A stretch of DNA of 64,000 nucleotides from Teredinibacter sp. KSP-S5-2 (GTDB taxonomy: Bacteria > Pseudomonadota > Gammaproteobacteria > Pseudomonadales > Cellvibrionaceae): assembly GCF_032773895.1 (NCBI RefSeq), contig NZ_CP120416.1, positions 2,044,001 to 2,108,000 on the forward strand, given 5' to 3'. Every line of letters begins with the position of its first letter. Position 1 is the stretch's first letter. Below, in pieces: positions 23,539 through 34,721 of the stretch. Both the position numbers and the translations under genes were made by a program. The notes below the pieces were generated by a model. That model ran no database searches. It worked only from the letters and a program-made list of their open reading frames with translations, and was not told the DNA's origin.

Positions 23539-25125
23539 TTACGAAAAAGCCGTTTCGATCAAATTTTTTGTGTAACTATTTTTCGGAGAATGAAATATCT
23601 CGTCAGCAGAACCGGATTCGATAATGATTCCTTCTTTCATTACCATTACTTTATGGCTCACGGCTTTAACGACTTTTAAATCGTGACTGATAAATAAATA
23701 TGCCAGTTGGTGTTCGATTTGAAGTTTTCTCAGTAATTCAACAATTTGACACTGCACGGTTCTATCTAGCGATGATGTGGGTTCATCTAAAACCATAAAT
23801 TTGGGCTTCATAATCAATGCGCGAGCTATTGCAATGCGTTGTCTTTGCCCTCCGGAAAACTGATTGGGGAATCTATGCCGCAATTCTGGGTCGAGTTCAA
23901 CTTCCCGCATTACCTCGATGACTCTCTGATTGCGTTCAGCTTTGCTGCCGATTTGGTGAATATCCAAACCTTCTCGAATAATCTCTTCCACAGACATACG
24001 AGGGCTTAAGCTGCCGTAGGGGTCCTGGAACACAACTTGAATATCTCGTCGTAGATCTCGCATTTCGTTCTTTTTCAACGTGGCGATATCTTTGCCATTA
24101 ATTTCAATAGTGCCTTCGGAGGAGGTTAATTTGAGTACTGCTTTAGCCAGTGTGCTTTTGCCTGAACCACTTTCGCCAACAATTCCCAGAGTTTCTCCTG
24201 AGCGAACATTAAAACTGATGTCGTCGACAGCTTTTATATAACCAACTGTTCGCTTCAATATGCCTTTTTGAATTGGAAACCAGACTTTAACATTATCGGC
24301 CTTTACAACTGTATTGCTGTCGGGAGAAACAATTTGGGGGTTACCGCCTGGATCGGCATTTATCAATTTTTGTGTGTAAGGATGTTTCGGTGAGTTAAAC
24401 AACTCTGTTTTGTTGCCTACCTCGACTAAATTTCCGTTCTCCATTACGGCAACTCTGTCCGCAATTTTTCGCACCACACCGAGATCATGACTGATAAACA
24501 AAATGGTCATATTGGATTCTTTCTGAATCTCAATCATTAAATCCAGAATTTGTGCCTGGACAGTCACGTCAAGAGCCGTAGTGGGTTCATCTGCAATAAG
24601 CAATTTGGGTTTATTTGCCAATGCCATTGCGATCATGACACGCTGCCGTTCACCGCCGGAAAGCTGATGAGGATAAACGCCGATTTTTTGTTCCGCCTGA
24701 CGAATACCTACTTTATTTAAAAGCTGGAGGGTTTCATCAAAAGCTTCTGTCAGTGTGAGAGGGCGATGAAGTTGGATAATTTCGGTAATCTGCTTTCCCA
24801 CTTTATGCAGTGGGTTCAGGGAGGTCATTGGTTCCTGAAATATAACGGATATGTCGTTGCCGCGAAGCTTACGTATTTCATTCGGTTTTTTTCTCAGTAC
24901 ATCCTCGCCTTGCCACTCAATCGAACCGGTTGGATATACAACCAAATTGGGGTTGTGTAGCTGCGGTATGGATAGGGCACTTACGCTTTTACCTGATCCA
25001 CTTTCTCCTACAAGAGCAAGAATCTCACCTTCGTATATATCCAGGTTCAGGTTATGAATTACCTGCTGTAAAGCTCCTGCTTGTTTGAAAGCGATGCTTA
25101 GATTATTAAATTTAACTAAAGACAT
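23539..25125 (-). CDS. yejF: Peptide ABC transporter, fused ATPase YejF
   Basis: A 528-residue protein with two ABC ATPase domains. The first (1-265) has Walker A 'GESGSGKS', signature 'LSGGERQRV' and Walker B 'LLIADEP'; the second (about 275-528) has Walker A 'GESGSGKS', signature 'FSGGQRQRI' and Walker B 'FMVLDEP'. This is the YejF layout, powering import of oligopeptides and, in E. coli, microcin C. It is last of the yejA-yejB-yejE-yejF operon, 9 bases after yejE, and is followed by a terminator. Confidence 0.95.
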   Translation of the reverse strand: MSLVKFNNLSIAFKQAGALQQVIHNLNLDIYEGEILALVGESGSGKSVSALSIPQLHNPNLVVYPTGSIEWQGEDVLRKKPNEIRKLRGNDISVIFQEPMTSLNPLHKVGKQITEIIQLHRPLTLTEAFDETLQLLNKVGIRQAEQKIGVYPHQLSGGERQRVMIAMALANKPKLLIADEPTTALDVTVQAQILDLMIEIQKESNMTILFISHDLGVVRKIADRVAVMENGNLVEVGNKTELFNSPKHPYTQKLINADPGGNPQIVSPDSNTVVKADNVKVWFPIQKGILKRTVGYIKAVDDISFNVRSGETLGIVGESGSGKSTLAKAVLKLTSSEGTIEINGKDIATLKKNEMRDLRRDIQVVFQDPYGSLSPRMSVEEIIREGLDIHQIGSKAERNQRVIEVMREVELDPELRHRFPNQFSGGQRQRIAIARALIMKPKFMVLDEPTSSLDRTVQCQIVELLRKLQIEHQLAYLFISHDLKVVKAVSHKVMVMKEGIIIESGSADEIFHSPKNSYTKNLIETAFS

Positions 25126-25134
25126 ATAATAAGC

Positions 25135-26154
25135 TTACGAAGCGTGTCTGGGGTCAAATGCATCCCGAACACCTTCACCGATAAATATGAGTGTTGTGAG
25201 CATAAACGAAACAATAAAAAAGGCAGAGAAGCCTAACCAGGGGGCTTGAAGGTTTCTCTTGCCTTGAGCAAGGAGCTCGCCAAGTGAAGGCGTTCCCGGA
25301 GGCATGCCAAACCCAAGGAAATCTAATGAAGTAAGGATGGTAATGGAGCCTGATAAGGTAAAGGGTAAAAATGTCAGGGTCGCAACCATTGCGTTGGGTA
25401 AAATGTGTTTGAACATGATTCTGGCATCGTTCATACCCATCGCTCGTGCGGCAAGTACGTATTCGAAATTACGTGTTCTGAGAAATTCCGCTCGAACTAC
25501 ACCAACAAATCCCATCCAACCGAACAATAAGGTAACTAACAGTAGCCACCAGAAGTTCGGTGTCACAATACTGGCAAGAATAATAAGAATGTATAGCGTT
25601 GGCATCGAACTCCAGAATTCAATAAAGCGCTGAAACAGCAGATCCGTCCAGCCGCCGTAAAACCCTTGGACTGCTCCGGCACCAATGCCAATAATTGCGG
25701 AAAAAATGGTTACAGTAAAACCAAAAAGGACGGAGATTCTGAAGCCGTATAAAAGATTGGCGATGACATCCCGGCCTTTATCGTCAGTACCCAGCCAGTT
25801 TTCCGCTGTAGGCGGACTTGGGGCTGGTGTCGTCAGGTTGTAATTAATGGTGTTGTAACTGTATGGGAGTAGTGGCCAAATAATCCAACCATCCTGATTA
25901 ATCAGCTCCTGAATGTATTCGTCTGTGTAGTCGGCCTGAATATCCAAATCACCGCCAAATTCCGTTTCTGAGTAACTGTTAATTACCGGAAAATACCAAT
26001 CGCCCTTATAGCGAATCAGTAATGGATTATCGTTGGCGACTAACTCTGAACAAAGCGCAATAATGAAGACAATGGAAAACAACCATAGGCTCCATATCGC
26101 ACGGCGGTTTTTTTTAAATCTCTGCCAGCGTTGTTGATTAACCGGAGAAAGCAA
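25135..26154 (-). CDS. yejE: Peptide ABC transporter permease YejE
   Basis: A 339-residue inner-membrane permease. N-terminal membrane helix (about 20-38), a long periplasmic insert typical of YejE with 'ENWLGTDDKGRDVIANLLYG', then five helices; the binding-protein-dependent permease EAA loop is 'EYVLAARAMGMNDARIMFKHILPNA'-like (first part). It forms the membrane channel with YejB. The spacing of 6 bases to yejB and 9 bases to yejF indicates one transcript. Confidence 0.95.
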   Translation of the reverse strand: MLSPVNQQRWQRFKKNRRAIWSLWLFSIVFIIALCSELVANDNPLLIRYKGDWYFPVINSYSETEFGGDLDIQADYTDEYIQELINQDGWIIWPLLPYSYNTINYNLTTPAPSPPTAENWLGTDDKGRDVIANLLYGFRISVLFGFTVTIFSAIIGIGAGAVQGFYGGWTDLLFQRFIEFWSSMPTLYILIILASIVTPNFWWLLLVTLLFGWMGFVGVVRAEFLRTRNFEYVLAARAMGMNDARIMFKHILPNAMVATLTFLPFTLSGSITILTSLDFLGFGMPPGTPSLGELLAQGKRNLQAPWLGFSAFFIVSFMLTTLIFIGEGVRDAFDPRHAS

Positions 26155-26160
26155 TGCTAG

Positions 26161-27255
26161 TTACCTCGATTCGAAATCTATTCTGGGGTCAACCAGGGTA
26201 TAGGCCACATCACTGACAATACCCATAACTAAACCAATAAGTGTAAAAACGTATAAGGTGGAGAACATCACTGGGTAGTCTCTTTGTAACGTGCTTTCAA
26301 AGCCCAGTAAACCGAGTCCATCTAAAGAGAAAACGGTTTCGATCAACAGTGACCCGGTGAAAAATATGCCTATAAAGGCCGACGGGAAGCCGGCGATAAT
26401 AATGAGCATGGCATTACGAAAAACATGACCATATAGTACTTGTTTTTCTTCCAGTCCTTTTGCTCTGGCAGTCATCACATATTGCTTGCTGATTTCATCC
26501 AGGAATGAATTTTTGGTTAGCATGGTGAGACTCGCAAAGCCGCCAATGACCATTGCGGTAACAGGGAGCACCATATGCCAGAAATAGTCGACTATTTTAC
26601 CTAGCGTACTTAGTTCGCTCCAGTTGCTTGATACCAAACCCCTTAATGGAAACCAGTTAAAGAAACTGCCGCCGGCAAATAAAATGATTAGAAAAATAGC
26701 AAATAAAAAAGAGGGAATAGCATAGCCGGCAAAAATTAAACTTGAAGTCCAGATATCAAAATGTGAGCCGTGTTTAATGGCTTTTTTTATGCCAAGCGGT
26801 ATGGAAATTAAATAGACAATAAGTGTTGTCCATATACCTAAAGAAATTGAAATAGGTAGGCGTTCAACAATTAAATCAACAACACTGCCGCCACGAAATA
26901 AACTGTCACCAAAGTCGAAGCGCAGGTAGTCCCAGAGCATAGTGAAATAACGTACATGCAGTGGTTTGTCGAAACCGAACATCTTTTCAATTTCGGCAAT
27001 ATCTTCCGCCATTAGGCCGCTTGCACCGCGATAAGAAGATGAACTATCGCCGATGGTTCGTTCCTGACTACCTGTATCCGCGGAATTATTTCCGGTAATA
27101 CGATCGAGCATGGAGGCGTCATGACCTTGGTAGATCGCAATCATTTGATCAACTGGCCCGCCCGGGGCCAATTGAACAATGATAAAATTAATAGTGATGA
27201 TGGCAAGTAATGTGGGTATTACTAATAGTAATCGACGAATAATATAGGCTGACAC
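26161..27255 (-). CDS. yejB: Peptide ABC transporter permease YejB
   Basis: A 364-residue inner-membrane permease. First helix '[20 protein letters not shown]', then 'APGGPVDQ', a periplasmic stretch (about 40-130) with a Ser/Gly-rich part, then five helices; the EAA loop is '[20 protein letters not shown]'. Partner of YejE in the YejABEF importer. It lies 8 bases downstream of yejA. Confidence 0.95.
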   Translation of the reverse strand: MSAYIIRRLLLVIPTLLAIITINFIIVQLAPGGPVDQMIAIYQGHDASMLDRITGNNSADTGSQERTIGDSSSSYRGASGLMAEDIAEIEKMFGFDKPLHVRYFTMLWDYLRFDFGDSLFRGGSVVDLIVERLPISISLGIWTTLIVYLISIPLGIKKAIKHGSHFDIWTSSLIFAGYAIPSFLFAIFLIILFAGGSFFNWFPLRGLVSSNWSELSTLGKIVDYFWHMVLPVTAMVIGGFASLTMLTKNSFLDEISKQYVMTARAKGLEEKQVLYGHVFRNAMLIIIAGFPSAFIGIFFTGSLLIETVFSLDGLGLLGFESTLQRDYPVMFSTLYVFTLIGLVMGIVSDVAYTLVDPRIDFESR

Positions 27256-27263
27256 AATAAAAC

Positions 27264-29087
27264 CTAGCGTGCGTTTCGTTTAGGTAATGCTTTTTCCTTT
27301 TCCGAATCTATCCACCATGCCATAACACCCAGGTCCAGTTTTGGACGGGTTTGGGGGATGCCAAACTTATTCCAATAAGCGATTTTAAAATCTGGCGAAT
27401 ACTGCTGTGGAATCGCATAGTAATTCCACAATATAAAACGGTCAAATGCCCGGCCATATGCGGTTAACATTTCTTCATTTTTCTGGTTATTAATAATACC
27501 TTCCACAAGAAAGTCAACGGCTTTACTGGTTACTCCTGTTGCGTTGTAGGTGGAATCCTCGTATTTACTGTGCCACTCGTTTCTGAGGCCTGCTGATGGA
27601 AATGAGCCGCCACCTAAGGCATGAATAAGCATGTCATAATCTCGCTCGCGTAAACGATTCAAGTAGCGGGTGGTATCCAGCATTTTAATATTCATGGTGA
27701 TACCAATTTTTGCCAGGTTTTCCTTAAACGGGATAACAAATCTTTCACTGGCTGGCGAGTAGGTAATAAACTCAAATTCAAGGGCTTTTCCGGTATCCTT
27801 GTGAACCATTTTCTTTTCTTTATTAAGCTGGTAGCCTGCTTTTTTCAATAAAGCTACTGCTTTACGCATTTGAGGGCGAATATTGCCATCACCTTTTGTT
27901 TGAGGTAACTGAAACTCTTGAGTAAAGGCTTCAGGTGGCAGCTCATCTTTTACTTTTTGTAAGATTTCTAATTCTTTTCCTTCGGGTAAACCTTTTGCCT
28001 GATATTTGGTGTTGCGAAAATAGGTTGTGTTTCTTTTATACAAGTTGTAGAACAGGTTTTTGTTGGTCCACTCATAATCAAACATTTGAGTAATGGCTTC
28101 ACGAACTTCACGTGATTTAAAATGATCGCGCTGTACATTAAAGGCGAACACCTGAGTTTCACCGGGAATTTGATGCGGGATCTGTTGATGAATAATGTAC
28201 CCTTTGTCGAAGTTCTTACCGTTGTATGCTGTCGCCCAACGTTGCGAGCTGTTTTCCTGTCGAAAGTCGTATTCACCTTTTTTAAAGGCTTCTAGCATGA
28301 CCGATTCATCCAGATAGGTTTCATAACGAATATATTTAAAGTTATTTAAGCCCTTTCGCGTTGGGTGATCCTTTGCCCAATAATCATCTTTCAGTTTGTA
28401 CTCAACATAACTACCCATTTTATAGTCGTGAATACTGTATGGCCCCGAGCCAAGAGGGGGCGTATCAAACGGTTCGGAAAGGTTTTTTTCCTTGAAATAA
28501 TGCTCAGGAAAAACGATTAATGACGATAGTGAAATTAATTTAGGTAATTCGGGGTTGGCTATCGTAAATTTAACTCGGTATTTGTCCAAAACCTCTACAG
28601 TCGTATCTTTGTAATAACGATTAAAAAATGGAACGCCTTCGGTCATGATCTTGTTAAAGGTAAAAGCAACGTCCGATGCTTCTATAGGGGAATCGTCCTG
28701 GAATGTGGCTTGGGGGTTGATGTGAAAGATTGCCCAGGAATAATCTTCTGAATACTCAATTTTTTCTGCAATTAATCCGTATAGCACGGAGTCTTCGTCA
28801 CCATTGCCGACCATCAGCGAATCGAAAATGTAGCTTTCAATTCCGGGCGGGGTGTCGCCCCGTAAGCCGTGTCGATTAAAACTATCGAATGCACCTTGAG
28901 AGGCAAGGGTAATGTACCCACCTTTGGGGGCATTCGGGTTAACGTAATCCCAATGCTTAAAATTTGGTCCATATTGAGGTTCAGCATGAAGGCTAATGCT
29001 GTTGCTGATGGTTATTTTTTCTTCAGCCGCTTGGCTTAATGGTGTAAATAATGAAAGTACGACAAAAAGGGAGATAACTATTCTCAT
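27264..29087 (-). CDS. yejA: Periplasmic peptide-binding protein YejA
   Basis: A 607-residue precursor with signal peptide (1-20, 'PLSQAAEE'). SBP_bac_5 family: '[16 protein letters not shown]' near residues 46-61 and '[11 protein letters not shown]', the usual YejA N-terminus. It delivers oligopeptides to YejBE. First gene of the operon; a divergent HDOD gene starts 221 bases to the right. Imported peptides could come from the extracellular proteases encoded in this window, a plausible but unproven link. Confidence 0.95.
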   Translation of the reverse strand: MRIVISLFVVLSLFTPLSQAAEEKITISNSISLHAEPQYGPNFKHWDYVNPNAPKGGYITLASQGAFDSFNRHGLRGDTPPGIESYIFDSLMVGNGDEDSVLYGLIAEKIEYSEDYSWAIFHINPQATFQDDSPIEASDVAFTFNKIMTEGVPFFNRYYKDTTVEVLDKYRVKFTIANPELPKLISLSSLIVFPEHYFKEKNLSEPFDTPPLGSGPYSIHDYKMGSYVEYKLKDDYWAKDHPTRKGLNNFKYIRYETYLDESVMLEAFKKGEYDFRQENSSQRWATAYNGKNFDKGYIIHQQIPHQIPGETQVFAFNVQRDHFKSREVREAITQMFDYEWTNKNLFYNLYKRNTTYFRNTKYQAKGLPEGKELEILQKVKDELPPEAFTQEFQLPQTKGDGNIRPQMRKAVALLKKAGYQLNKEKKMVHKDTGKALEFEFITYSPASERFVIPFKENLAKIGITMNIKMLDTTRYLNRLRERDYDMLIHALGGGSFPSAGLRNEWHSKYEDSTYNATGVTSKAVDFLVEGIINNQKNEEMLTAYGRAFDRFILWNYYAIPQQYSPDFKIAYWNKFGIPQTRPKLDLGVMAWWIDSEKEKALPKRNAR

Positions 29088-29308
29088 AGGACCTAGTTCG
29101 TTTTGATTGATTTTTATACTTTACGTTCGCAATGCTAGATTAACTAACGGTATCCGACTCGTCCTAAGTCTAATTCAAAAGCCTGCAAATGTAATGAATC
29201 TGTTTTCATTGATAAATATGACAGTGTTTTGTCCTCTAAGTTTGCGTTTACTGAACTAAACTCATTTTAAAGCAGCTATTCGTCAAAAACTTCTTTCTGG
29301 GGTAATAA

Positions 29309-30733
29309 ATGGCAACAAAGGGCTTAAATGCGTGGGTAAATTCATTGCGGCGCCAAAATATGCCCGTTTTGAGCAATGTCATTGTCGAGTTAAACAAAAT
29401 AACGGGTGATGAAGATGCGGATATGAATCAGTTGGCTGAAGTCATTCTTCGCGACCCTAAATTGACATCCCATGTATTGAGAGTCGCCAATAGCGTCCAG
29501 TACAACTACAGTCGGCAACAGATCAGTACCGTAAGTCGTGCCATTGTTCTTATTGGCTTGAAAGGCATGAGAGCAATTTGTATCTCGCTGCTGGTTATGG
29601 ACACCCTGTTGAAGGATAAGCCAACAGAGCGACTATTAAAGTTAATTGCGCAGGGGTTTCATGCCGCAACTCAAGCAAGAAATTTAGTTGAACGTAATGA
29701 CAGTCAGTCGGCCGAGGAGGTCTTTATTGCGGCCTTGCTCTATAACCTTGGTGAAATGGCTTATTGGTCCTGTGAGAACCTTCAGGTCGATGAGCCTGGC
29801 TTATACAGCGATGACCCCAAAGAGCGAAAACAAGCTATTGAGAAGGTATTGGGAACCTCGTTTAAAGCAATATCAAAGGAGCTAGCAAAACACTGGAAGC
29901 TAGGCGAAACCCTTGAGCGGGCGCTGTATCCGAGCACGCACCCAGATGACAAGGTGAAATCCGTGATTATTGGTGAACGCCTAAGCCGTGCAGCGCTGTA
30001 TGGCTGGGATAGTCCCCAGGCGTATAAAGTGGTGAAGGAGGTAGCGGAGTTTGCTCAGGTTGACGAAGAACTGGCATTGGCACTGGTTAAGAAAGGGGCT
30101 GATGACGCCGCTGAGACAGCGTTGAACTACGGAGTATCCGAAGTTTGCCCCTTGATTCCTAGTAGTATGAAGAAGCTGTCGCCCAAACCAGAGAAACCTG
30201 TTCCTAAAATTTTAAAGGGTGACCCTCAGTTACAACTGAGCATTCTTCGGGATTTAACCAACGCAACTCAAGAGCGTATCGACGTCAATACTATTTTCCA
30301 AATGGTGCTGGAAGGTATGCACCGAGGGGTGGGGTTAGAAAGGGTGGTCATTGCCTTTATTCAAGGCCATAAGCTGCAGTCTCGTTACGCACTGGGAGAG
30401 GGAACTGAACATTGGCGTAGCAGTTTTATCTTTGATATCGGCCCGTACAGCGAAAACATCTTCACCCAGGCAATTACCGCGGGCGGCAGTCATTGGTTTA
30501 CTCAGGATATGGTGTTTACAAGTCCGTACTTGTATTCGGATGACATTGTCCGAATTGTGGGCAAATTTCCTTCTTTTGTTTCGGTACTTAAAATTGAACA
30601 GAGGAAGGTTGCGATTTTCTATGCCGACCGGTGGAAGTTTGGTGGCAAGCTTAGCAGTGAGCAATACGAGAGTTTCAAACATTTCACCAGTCAAGCTCAG
30701 CTCAACTTAAGTTTACTGAGCACCAAGAGCTAA
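29309..30733 (+). CDS. HDOD-domain signalling protein with GAF-like C-terminus
   Basis: A 474-residue cytoplasmic protein. The HDOD domain (about 15-215) has 'LPVLSNVIVEL'-type start ('MPVLSNVIVELNKI'), 'ILRDPKLTSHVLRVANS' and 'VSRAIVLIGLKGMRAI'; HDOD proteins lack the HD metal motif and act as regulatory scaffolds. Residues about 305-470 ('DLTNATQERIDVNTIFQMVLEGM', shown in outline) fit a GAF-type sensor fold. Output partner is unknown; HDOD proteins often connect stress, motility or cyclic-di-GMP signalling. It converges with mltD, 12 bases away. Confidence 0.88.
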   Translation: MATKGLNAWVNSLRRQNMPVLSNVIVELNKITGDEDADMNQLAEVILRDPKLTSHVLRVANSVQYNYSRQQISTVSRAIVLIGLKGMRAICISLLVMDTLLKDKPTERLLKLIAQGFHAATQARNLVERNDSQSAEEVFIAALLYNLGEMAYWSCENLQVDEPGLYSDDPKERKQAIEKVLGTSFKAISKELAKHWKLGETLERALYPSTHPDDKVKSVIIGERLSRAALYGWDSPQAYKVVKEVAEFAQVDEELALALVKKGADDAAETALNYGVSEVCPLIPSSMKKLSPKPEKPVPKILKGDPQLQLSILRDLTNATQERIDVNTIFQMVLEGMHRGVGLERVVIAFIQGHKLQSRYALGEGTEHWRSSFIFDIGPYSENIFTQAITAGGSHWFTQDMVFTSPYLYSDDIVRIVGKFPSFVSVLKIEQRKVAIFYADRWKFGGKLSSEQYESFKHFTSQAQLNLSLLSTKS

Positions 30734-30745
30734 TCGCAGTCTGAC

Positions 30746-32350
30746 TTAGTTTACCCGCGTGACATCAACGAATAGCGTCAGAGGTTGCCCTGGTTGCAGG
30801 TAGCTCGAAACCTTAAGTTGATTCCAGGCGAGAATGTCTGACACCCGTATCTGGAACTTGTCGGCGATACGATGTAGCGAATCGCCTTTACGCACAGTAT
30901 ATGAAACCTTTCGGATAATACCTTGCGAACCGGTTGTTCGTGGCACCTGATTTGAAGAGGTCCAGAGCACCAGCTTTTGGCCCAGTTTGATTGGGTCTGC
31001 TGGTGCCATATTATTCCACTTGGCAATTTTACCGGGGCTGACTTTGTACTTTTGGCCTATGGACCAAAAGGAGTCGCCTTTTTGCACTATATGTGTGATT
31101 TTTTGCCCAGACTGATTTTGCCCAACTGTTTGTTGCTTTTTAGCCAAACGTTCGGTTGAGCTATAGCTGTAGTGGCTTTTGCCTTTGCTGGCCACAGGAA
31201 CCATCAAGGTTTTTCCTGCTCGGATAGTATTGCCTCGCAGGTTATTAATGGCTTTTAGAGATTGGGTGCTTGTGTGGTATTTCGCTGCGATCACCGAAAG
31301 CGTATCCCCTGGGCGGATTTTATAGCGCTTCCATGTGACCCTTTGTTCTGGTGGAATCTGTTTTAGACCTTCGCGAAATTGTTCTTCATTGGCAACTGGT
31401 ATAAGCAGTTGGTGAGGACCGCCAGGGTCTGTAGCCCAACGGTTAAACGCCGGGTTGAGCTTGTACAATTCATCCATTGATATTCCCGCTATATCCGCTG
31501 CTTGTGCTAAGTCGATCTGGGATTCCGTATCGACCACTGCAAAGTGGGATTGGTTTTCTATACGCGGGAGGTTCAAACTGAATAGATCAGGCTGTAACAC
31601 GATTTCTTTCAATGCTAATAGTTTGGGAACGTAGGCCTGTGTTTCACGTGGCAACTTCAGGTTCCAATAGTCCGTTGGCTTTCCTTTTTGTTTGTTTCTT
31701 CGAATTGCGCGAGACACATTGCCAGGGCCGCTGTTATAAGCCGCGAGAGCTAATAACCAGTCGTTATCAAACCGTGTATACAGTCGTTCAAGATAGGAGA
31801 GAGAGGCTTCTGTTGAAGCCAAAATATCCCGTCGACCGTCGTACCACCAGTTCTGTTTCAGGCCTAAACCTTTGCCTGTCCGAGGTACAATTTGCCAGAT
31901 GCCGGATGCCCGACCATGGGAGTAGGCAAAAGGGTCAAAAGCACTTTCCACGATGGGTAATAACGCCAGTTCCATTGGCATGCCGCGTTTTTCGATTTCC
32001 TCAACGATATGGTAGATGTAACTGCCGCCGCGTTTAGCGACGCGTTCCATATATGACGGGTGTTTGGCGTACCAGTCTCGTTGTTGGTGAATCCACTTAT
32101 TATCGACATGTGCTAACTGGTAGCCGCTGCGAATACGTTCCCATATGTCCGGGGCAACAAGAGGAGGGAACTCGTCCCAGTCTTGCTCTGTAACAATACA
32201 ATCGTTTTCGTCAATCGCAATTGTTGGTTCAGAGGTTAAAGGCTCTGCTGGAGGTGTTTTAGTTGCCAATAGCTGGCTGCATCCAGACAGCAGGGAGATA
32301 AGTAAAAAGGCAATAAGTGGAGACGTTACGCGGTGGCGAATGACAAACAT
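30746..32350 (-). CDS. mltD: Membrane-bound lytic transglycosylase D with three LysM domains
   Basis: A 534-residue lipoprotein from ATG 32350; a longer frame to 32434 would add 28 residues ahead of the signal peptide. The lipobox is 'LLSGC' (Cys near 24). SLT domain (about 95-215): catalytic Glu in 'LLPIVESAFDP', then 'SGIWQIVPRTGKGLGL' and 'LALAAYNSGPGNV'. Three LysM repeats bind peptidoglycan (about 345-387, 422-463, 485-528). It cleaves the glycan strand with 1,6-anhydro product formation. It follows gloB by about 90 bases, the Pseudomonas-like order. Confidence 0.94.
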   Translation of the reverse strand: MFVIRHRVTSPLIAFLLISLLSGCSQLLATKTPPAEPLTSEPTIAIDENDCIVTEQDWDEFPPLVAPDIWERIRSGYQLAHVDNKWIHQQRDWYAKHPSYMERVAKRGGSYIYHIVEEIEKRGMPMELALLPIVESAFDPFAYSHGRASGIWQIVPRTGKGLGLKQNWWYDGRRDILASTEASLSYLERLYTRFDNDWLLALAAYNSGPGNVSRAIRRNKQKGKPTDYWNLKLPRETQAYVPKLLALKEIVLQPDLFSLNLPRIENQSHFAVVDTESQIDLAQAADIAGISMDELYKLNPAFNRWATDPGGPHQLLIPVANEEQFREGLKQIPPEQRVTWKRYKIRPGDTLSVIAAKYHTSTQSLKAINNLRGNTIRAGKTLMVPVASKGKSHYSYSSTERLAKKQQTVGQNQSGQKITHIVQKGDSFWSIGQKYKVSPGKIAKWNNMAPADPIKLGQKLVLWTSSNQVPRTTGSQGIIRKVSYTVRKGDSLHRIADKFQIRVSDILAWNQLKVSSYLQPGQPLTLFVDVTRVN

Positions 32351-32441
32351 ATAACTTTTTACGCTGTTAAAACTCGTATTTATCTGGGCGCAGTCTATAG
32401 CGTTGCGTAATAAAATCCAAATTATGTTTGTCATAAAATGG

Positions 32442-33272
32442 TTAAAATTGGTTTTTCCAGTCCCTCAATAGAGTAAAAACCTCAAGGTCATTGGTTGGTA
32501 TTCCAAGCGGGTGGTTAGATTCCTGGCTAAAGCGTTTTACGCTTTGTTGAATACTTTTTTCTCCGCAACGTAAGAATGGGTTAATCAATCTTTCAGCTTG
32601 GATACTGGTAGGGATTGCTGCTTTTCCCATTCTTTTCCGCAAAATAACGCTTTTAATTCGCTCTTGATAATAGGGGTTATCTGGCTCGACGTGTTTGGCA
32701 AATTCCAGATTATCCATGATGTAATCATGGGAGCAGCATACCTGTGTGTGGCTTGGTAGCGCATTTAATCGCTGTAAGCTGTTGTACAGTTCGGCATGGG
32801 TTCCGTTAAAGATTCGTCCACAACCAGCGGAAAAAATGATGTCACCGGAGAAAACCACCGGCTGGTTGCCGTTTGGCAGGTAATAGCAAAGATGTTCAGG
32901 CAGGTGGCCCGGTGTGTGTAGTACCTGTACCTCAACATTGTTCCATAGTTGAAAGCGACTGCCTTCTGCTACGGGAGTTGTCACCTGAGGAATTACTGAG
33001 CATTCTGGGCCGATAACATCCACTTTTTTCCAGCGTAGCATCTCATCAAGGCCATTAATATGATCCCAGTGGCTATGGGTCATGATGATTTGTTTTAAGG
33101 CAAGGTTGTTTTGTGTCAGGTGGCGTTTTAATGGCGCAGCGTCGCCGGGATCCAATAAATATGCTCCTTCGTGATCCGCATGACGGATAATCCAGACATA
33201 ATTGGTGTTCAGAATGGGAACGGCGTCTATATGTAATCTACCTAAAATGGTAGTAAAGCTTTCTCTGTCCAC
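32442..33272 (-). CDS. gloB: Hydroxyacylglutathione hydrolase (glyoxalase II)
   Basis: A 276-residue metallo-beta-lactamase-fold enzyme. Metal motif 'THSHWDH' (THxHxDH), then 'HTPGHLPEHLCYYL', 'FSGDIIFSAGCGRIFNGT' and 'CCSHDYIMDNLEFA' supply the other ligands, and a C-terminal HAGH substrate domain ends in 'FTLLRDWKNQF'. It hydrolyses S-lactoylglutathione in methylglyoxal detoxification. Length is slightly above the usual 255. Divergent from the methyltransferase gene, as gloB and yafS are in enterobacteria. Confidence 0.94.
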   Translation of the reverse strand: MDRESFTTILGRLHIDAVPILNTNYVWIIRHADHEGAYLLDPGDAAPLKRHLTQNNLALKQIIMTHSHWDHINGLDEMLRWKKVDVIGPECSVIPQVTTPVAEGSRFQLWNNVEVQVLHTPGHLPEHLCYYLPNGNQPVVFSGDIIFSAGCGRIFNGTHAELYNSLQRLNALPSHTQVCCSHDYIMDNLEFAKHVEPDNPYYQERIKSVILRKRMGKAAIPTSIQAERLINPFLRCGEKSIQQSVKRFSQESNHPLGIPTNDLEVFTLLRDWKNQF

Positions 33273-33360
33273 AAACTTAATCCTGAAAGCGTATACTTTG
33301 TTATAGTTTGAAAAACACGGTTTGTAACGGTTTTGTCGTTCTCATTCCCGGGAGTTGGGT

Positions 33361-34263
33361 ATGGCTTCACTTATGAAGATCTTAAAATCTAAAGTAGATA
33401 ATCTACAGCATAGATTCAATGACTTTAAGGCCAGTTTAAGTACACCGCCTATACAGGAATCCAGTCAGGCGTTATCGGCCTGGTTCGCCACACCATTGGG
33501 CAAGTATATTATCCAGGCTGAACGCCAAATGCTCGAACAGGAGCTGAACAACCTCTTTGGGTATCACCTGATGCAACTTAGTGTTGTTCCTGAGGAAAAT
33601 CTGACCACCTCGAGTCGAATTAACCACTGTTTCGCGTTAAACCCTTGCCTTAATCGGGCGAAGCATCTGAATCAATATAGTGGCATTCAGGCCTGTAATG
33701 TTAAAGCCGCCGCCGAATTTACCGCATTACCCCTGCCAGATGAAGTGGTGGATGTCACGATTCTCCACCATGTACTGGATTTTACTGATCAACCCCAGCA
33801 AGTTCTCAAGGAGGCCGCCAGGGTAACCATTTCCAGAGGTTACATCCTCATTTTTGGTTTTAACCCTAATAGTCTCACCGGGCTAGTTCAGCCTTTTGCC
33901 AATTTGTTTCGATTGGGCGCAATTTGGCGCAGAAATAGACTGCGAACTTCTCGAATAAAAGACTGGCTTGAATTTCTGGATTGCTCCAGTGTTGGCAAGT
34001 GCTACGCACATCGTAACTTACCAGTGAATAACGAATCCTATATTCAGCATGCTAAGTTGCCGAAAAAATGGGGAGGAATAGGGCGTATCCCAGGTGGTTC
34101 AATCTACTGTATCCTTGCGCGCAAAGACAAAGTTGGCCTGACACCGATTAAGCGTTCCTGGGTTTCAGCGGATTTAATTGGTGTGGTACCCTTGCCCGAA
34201 CCTGTTCGAACCTCATCTAATGCCGCAGCCCGAATTAAAAAGGCGCAAAAAGGCTGGAAATAA
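33361..34263 (+). CDS. YafS-like SAM-dependent methyltransferase-fold protein
   Basis: A 300-residue protein from ATG 33361 with a GGGAG ribosome site. The Methyltransf_11-type core is visible at '[22 protein letters not shown]' (outline) and '[19 protein letters not shown]', but the glycine-rich SAM motif I is missing: the equivalent strand reads '[13 protein letters not shown]'. This feature and synteny between gloB and rnhA match the YafS family of gammaproteobacteria. Whether it binds SAM is uncertain; substrate unknown. Confidence 0.85.
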   Translation: MASLMKILKSKVDNLQHRFNDFKASLSTPPIQESSQALSAWFATPLGKYIIQAERQMLEQELNNLFGYHLMQLSVVPEENLTTSSRINHCFALNPCLNRAKHLNQYSGIQACNVKAAAEFTALPLPDEVVDVTILHHVLDFTDQPQQVLKEAARVTISRGYILIFGFNPNSLTGLVQPFANLFRLGAIWRRNRLRTSRIKDWLEFLDCSSVGKCYAHRNLPVNNESYIQHAKLPKKWGGIGRIPGGSIYCILARKDKVGLTPIKRSWVSADLIGVVPLPEPVRTSSNAAARIKKAQKGWK

Positions 34264-34286
34264 CATCAAAAAATAGAGTTAACCTG

Positions 34287-34721
34287 TTGAAAAAAGTAGA
34301 AATTTTTACTGATGGTGCCTGCCGGGGTAACCCTGGTCCAGGCGGCTGGGGTGCACTTTTGCGCTACGGCAATAATGAGAAGCCACTTTATGGTGGTGAA
34401 AAGAATACGACTAACAACCGAATGGAGTTACAGGCAGCAATATCAGGCCTTGAGGCCCTGAAAGAACCTTGTGACGTGGTATTGACTACCGACTCGCAGT
34501 ACGTCCGTAAAGGTATCACCGAATGGATGAAAAACTGGAAGAAGAATGGTTGGAAGACTGCGAACAAAAAACCGGTCAAAAATGCGGATCTCTGGCAATT
34601 GCTTGATCTACAAACAGAGAAACACACGATTGACTGGCGTTGGGTGAAAGGTCATTCCGGCCACCGAGAGAATGAAATTGCAGATCAGTTGGCAAATAGA
34701 GGCATAGACGAACTTTCATGA
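34287..34721 (+). CDS. rnhA: Ribonuclease HI
   Basis: A 144-residue enzyme. Catalytic residues sit in '[17 protein letters not shown]' (Asp), 'NRMELQAAI' (Glu), '[11 protein letters not shown]' (Asp) and '[15 protein letters not shown]' (His, Asp). It degrades the RNA strand of RNA-DNA hybrids. The start is TTG 34287, giving the canonical N-terminus; no ATG is available. It overlaps dnaQ by 4 bases in the same direction, unlike the divergent arrangement in E. coli but as in Pseudomonas. Confidence 0.96.
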   Translation: MKKVEIFTDGACRGNPGPGGWGALLRYGNNEKPLYGGEKNTTNNRMELQAAISGLEALKEPCDVVLTTDSQYVRKGITEWMKNWKKNGWKTANKKPVKNADLWQLLDLQTEKHTIDWRWVKGHSGHRENEIADQLANRGIDELS

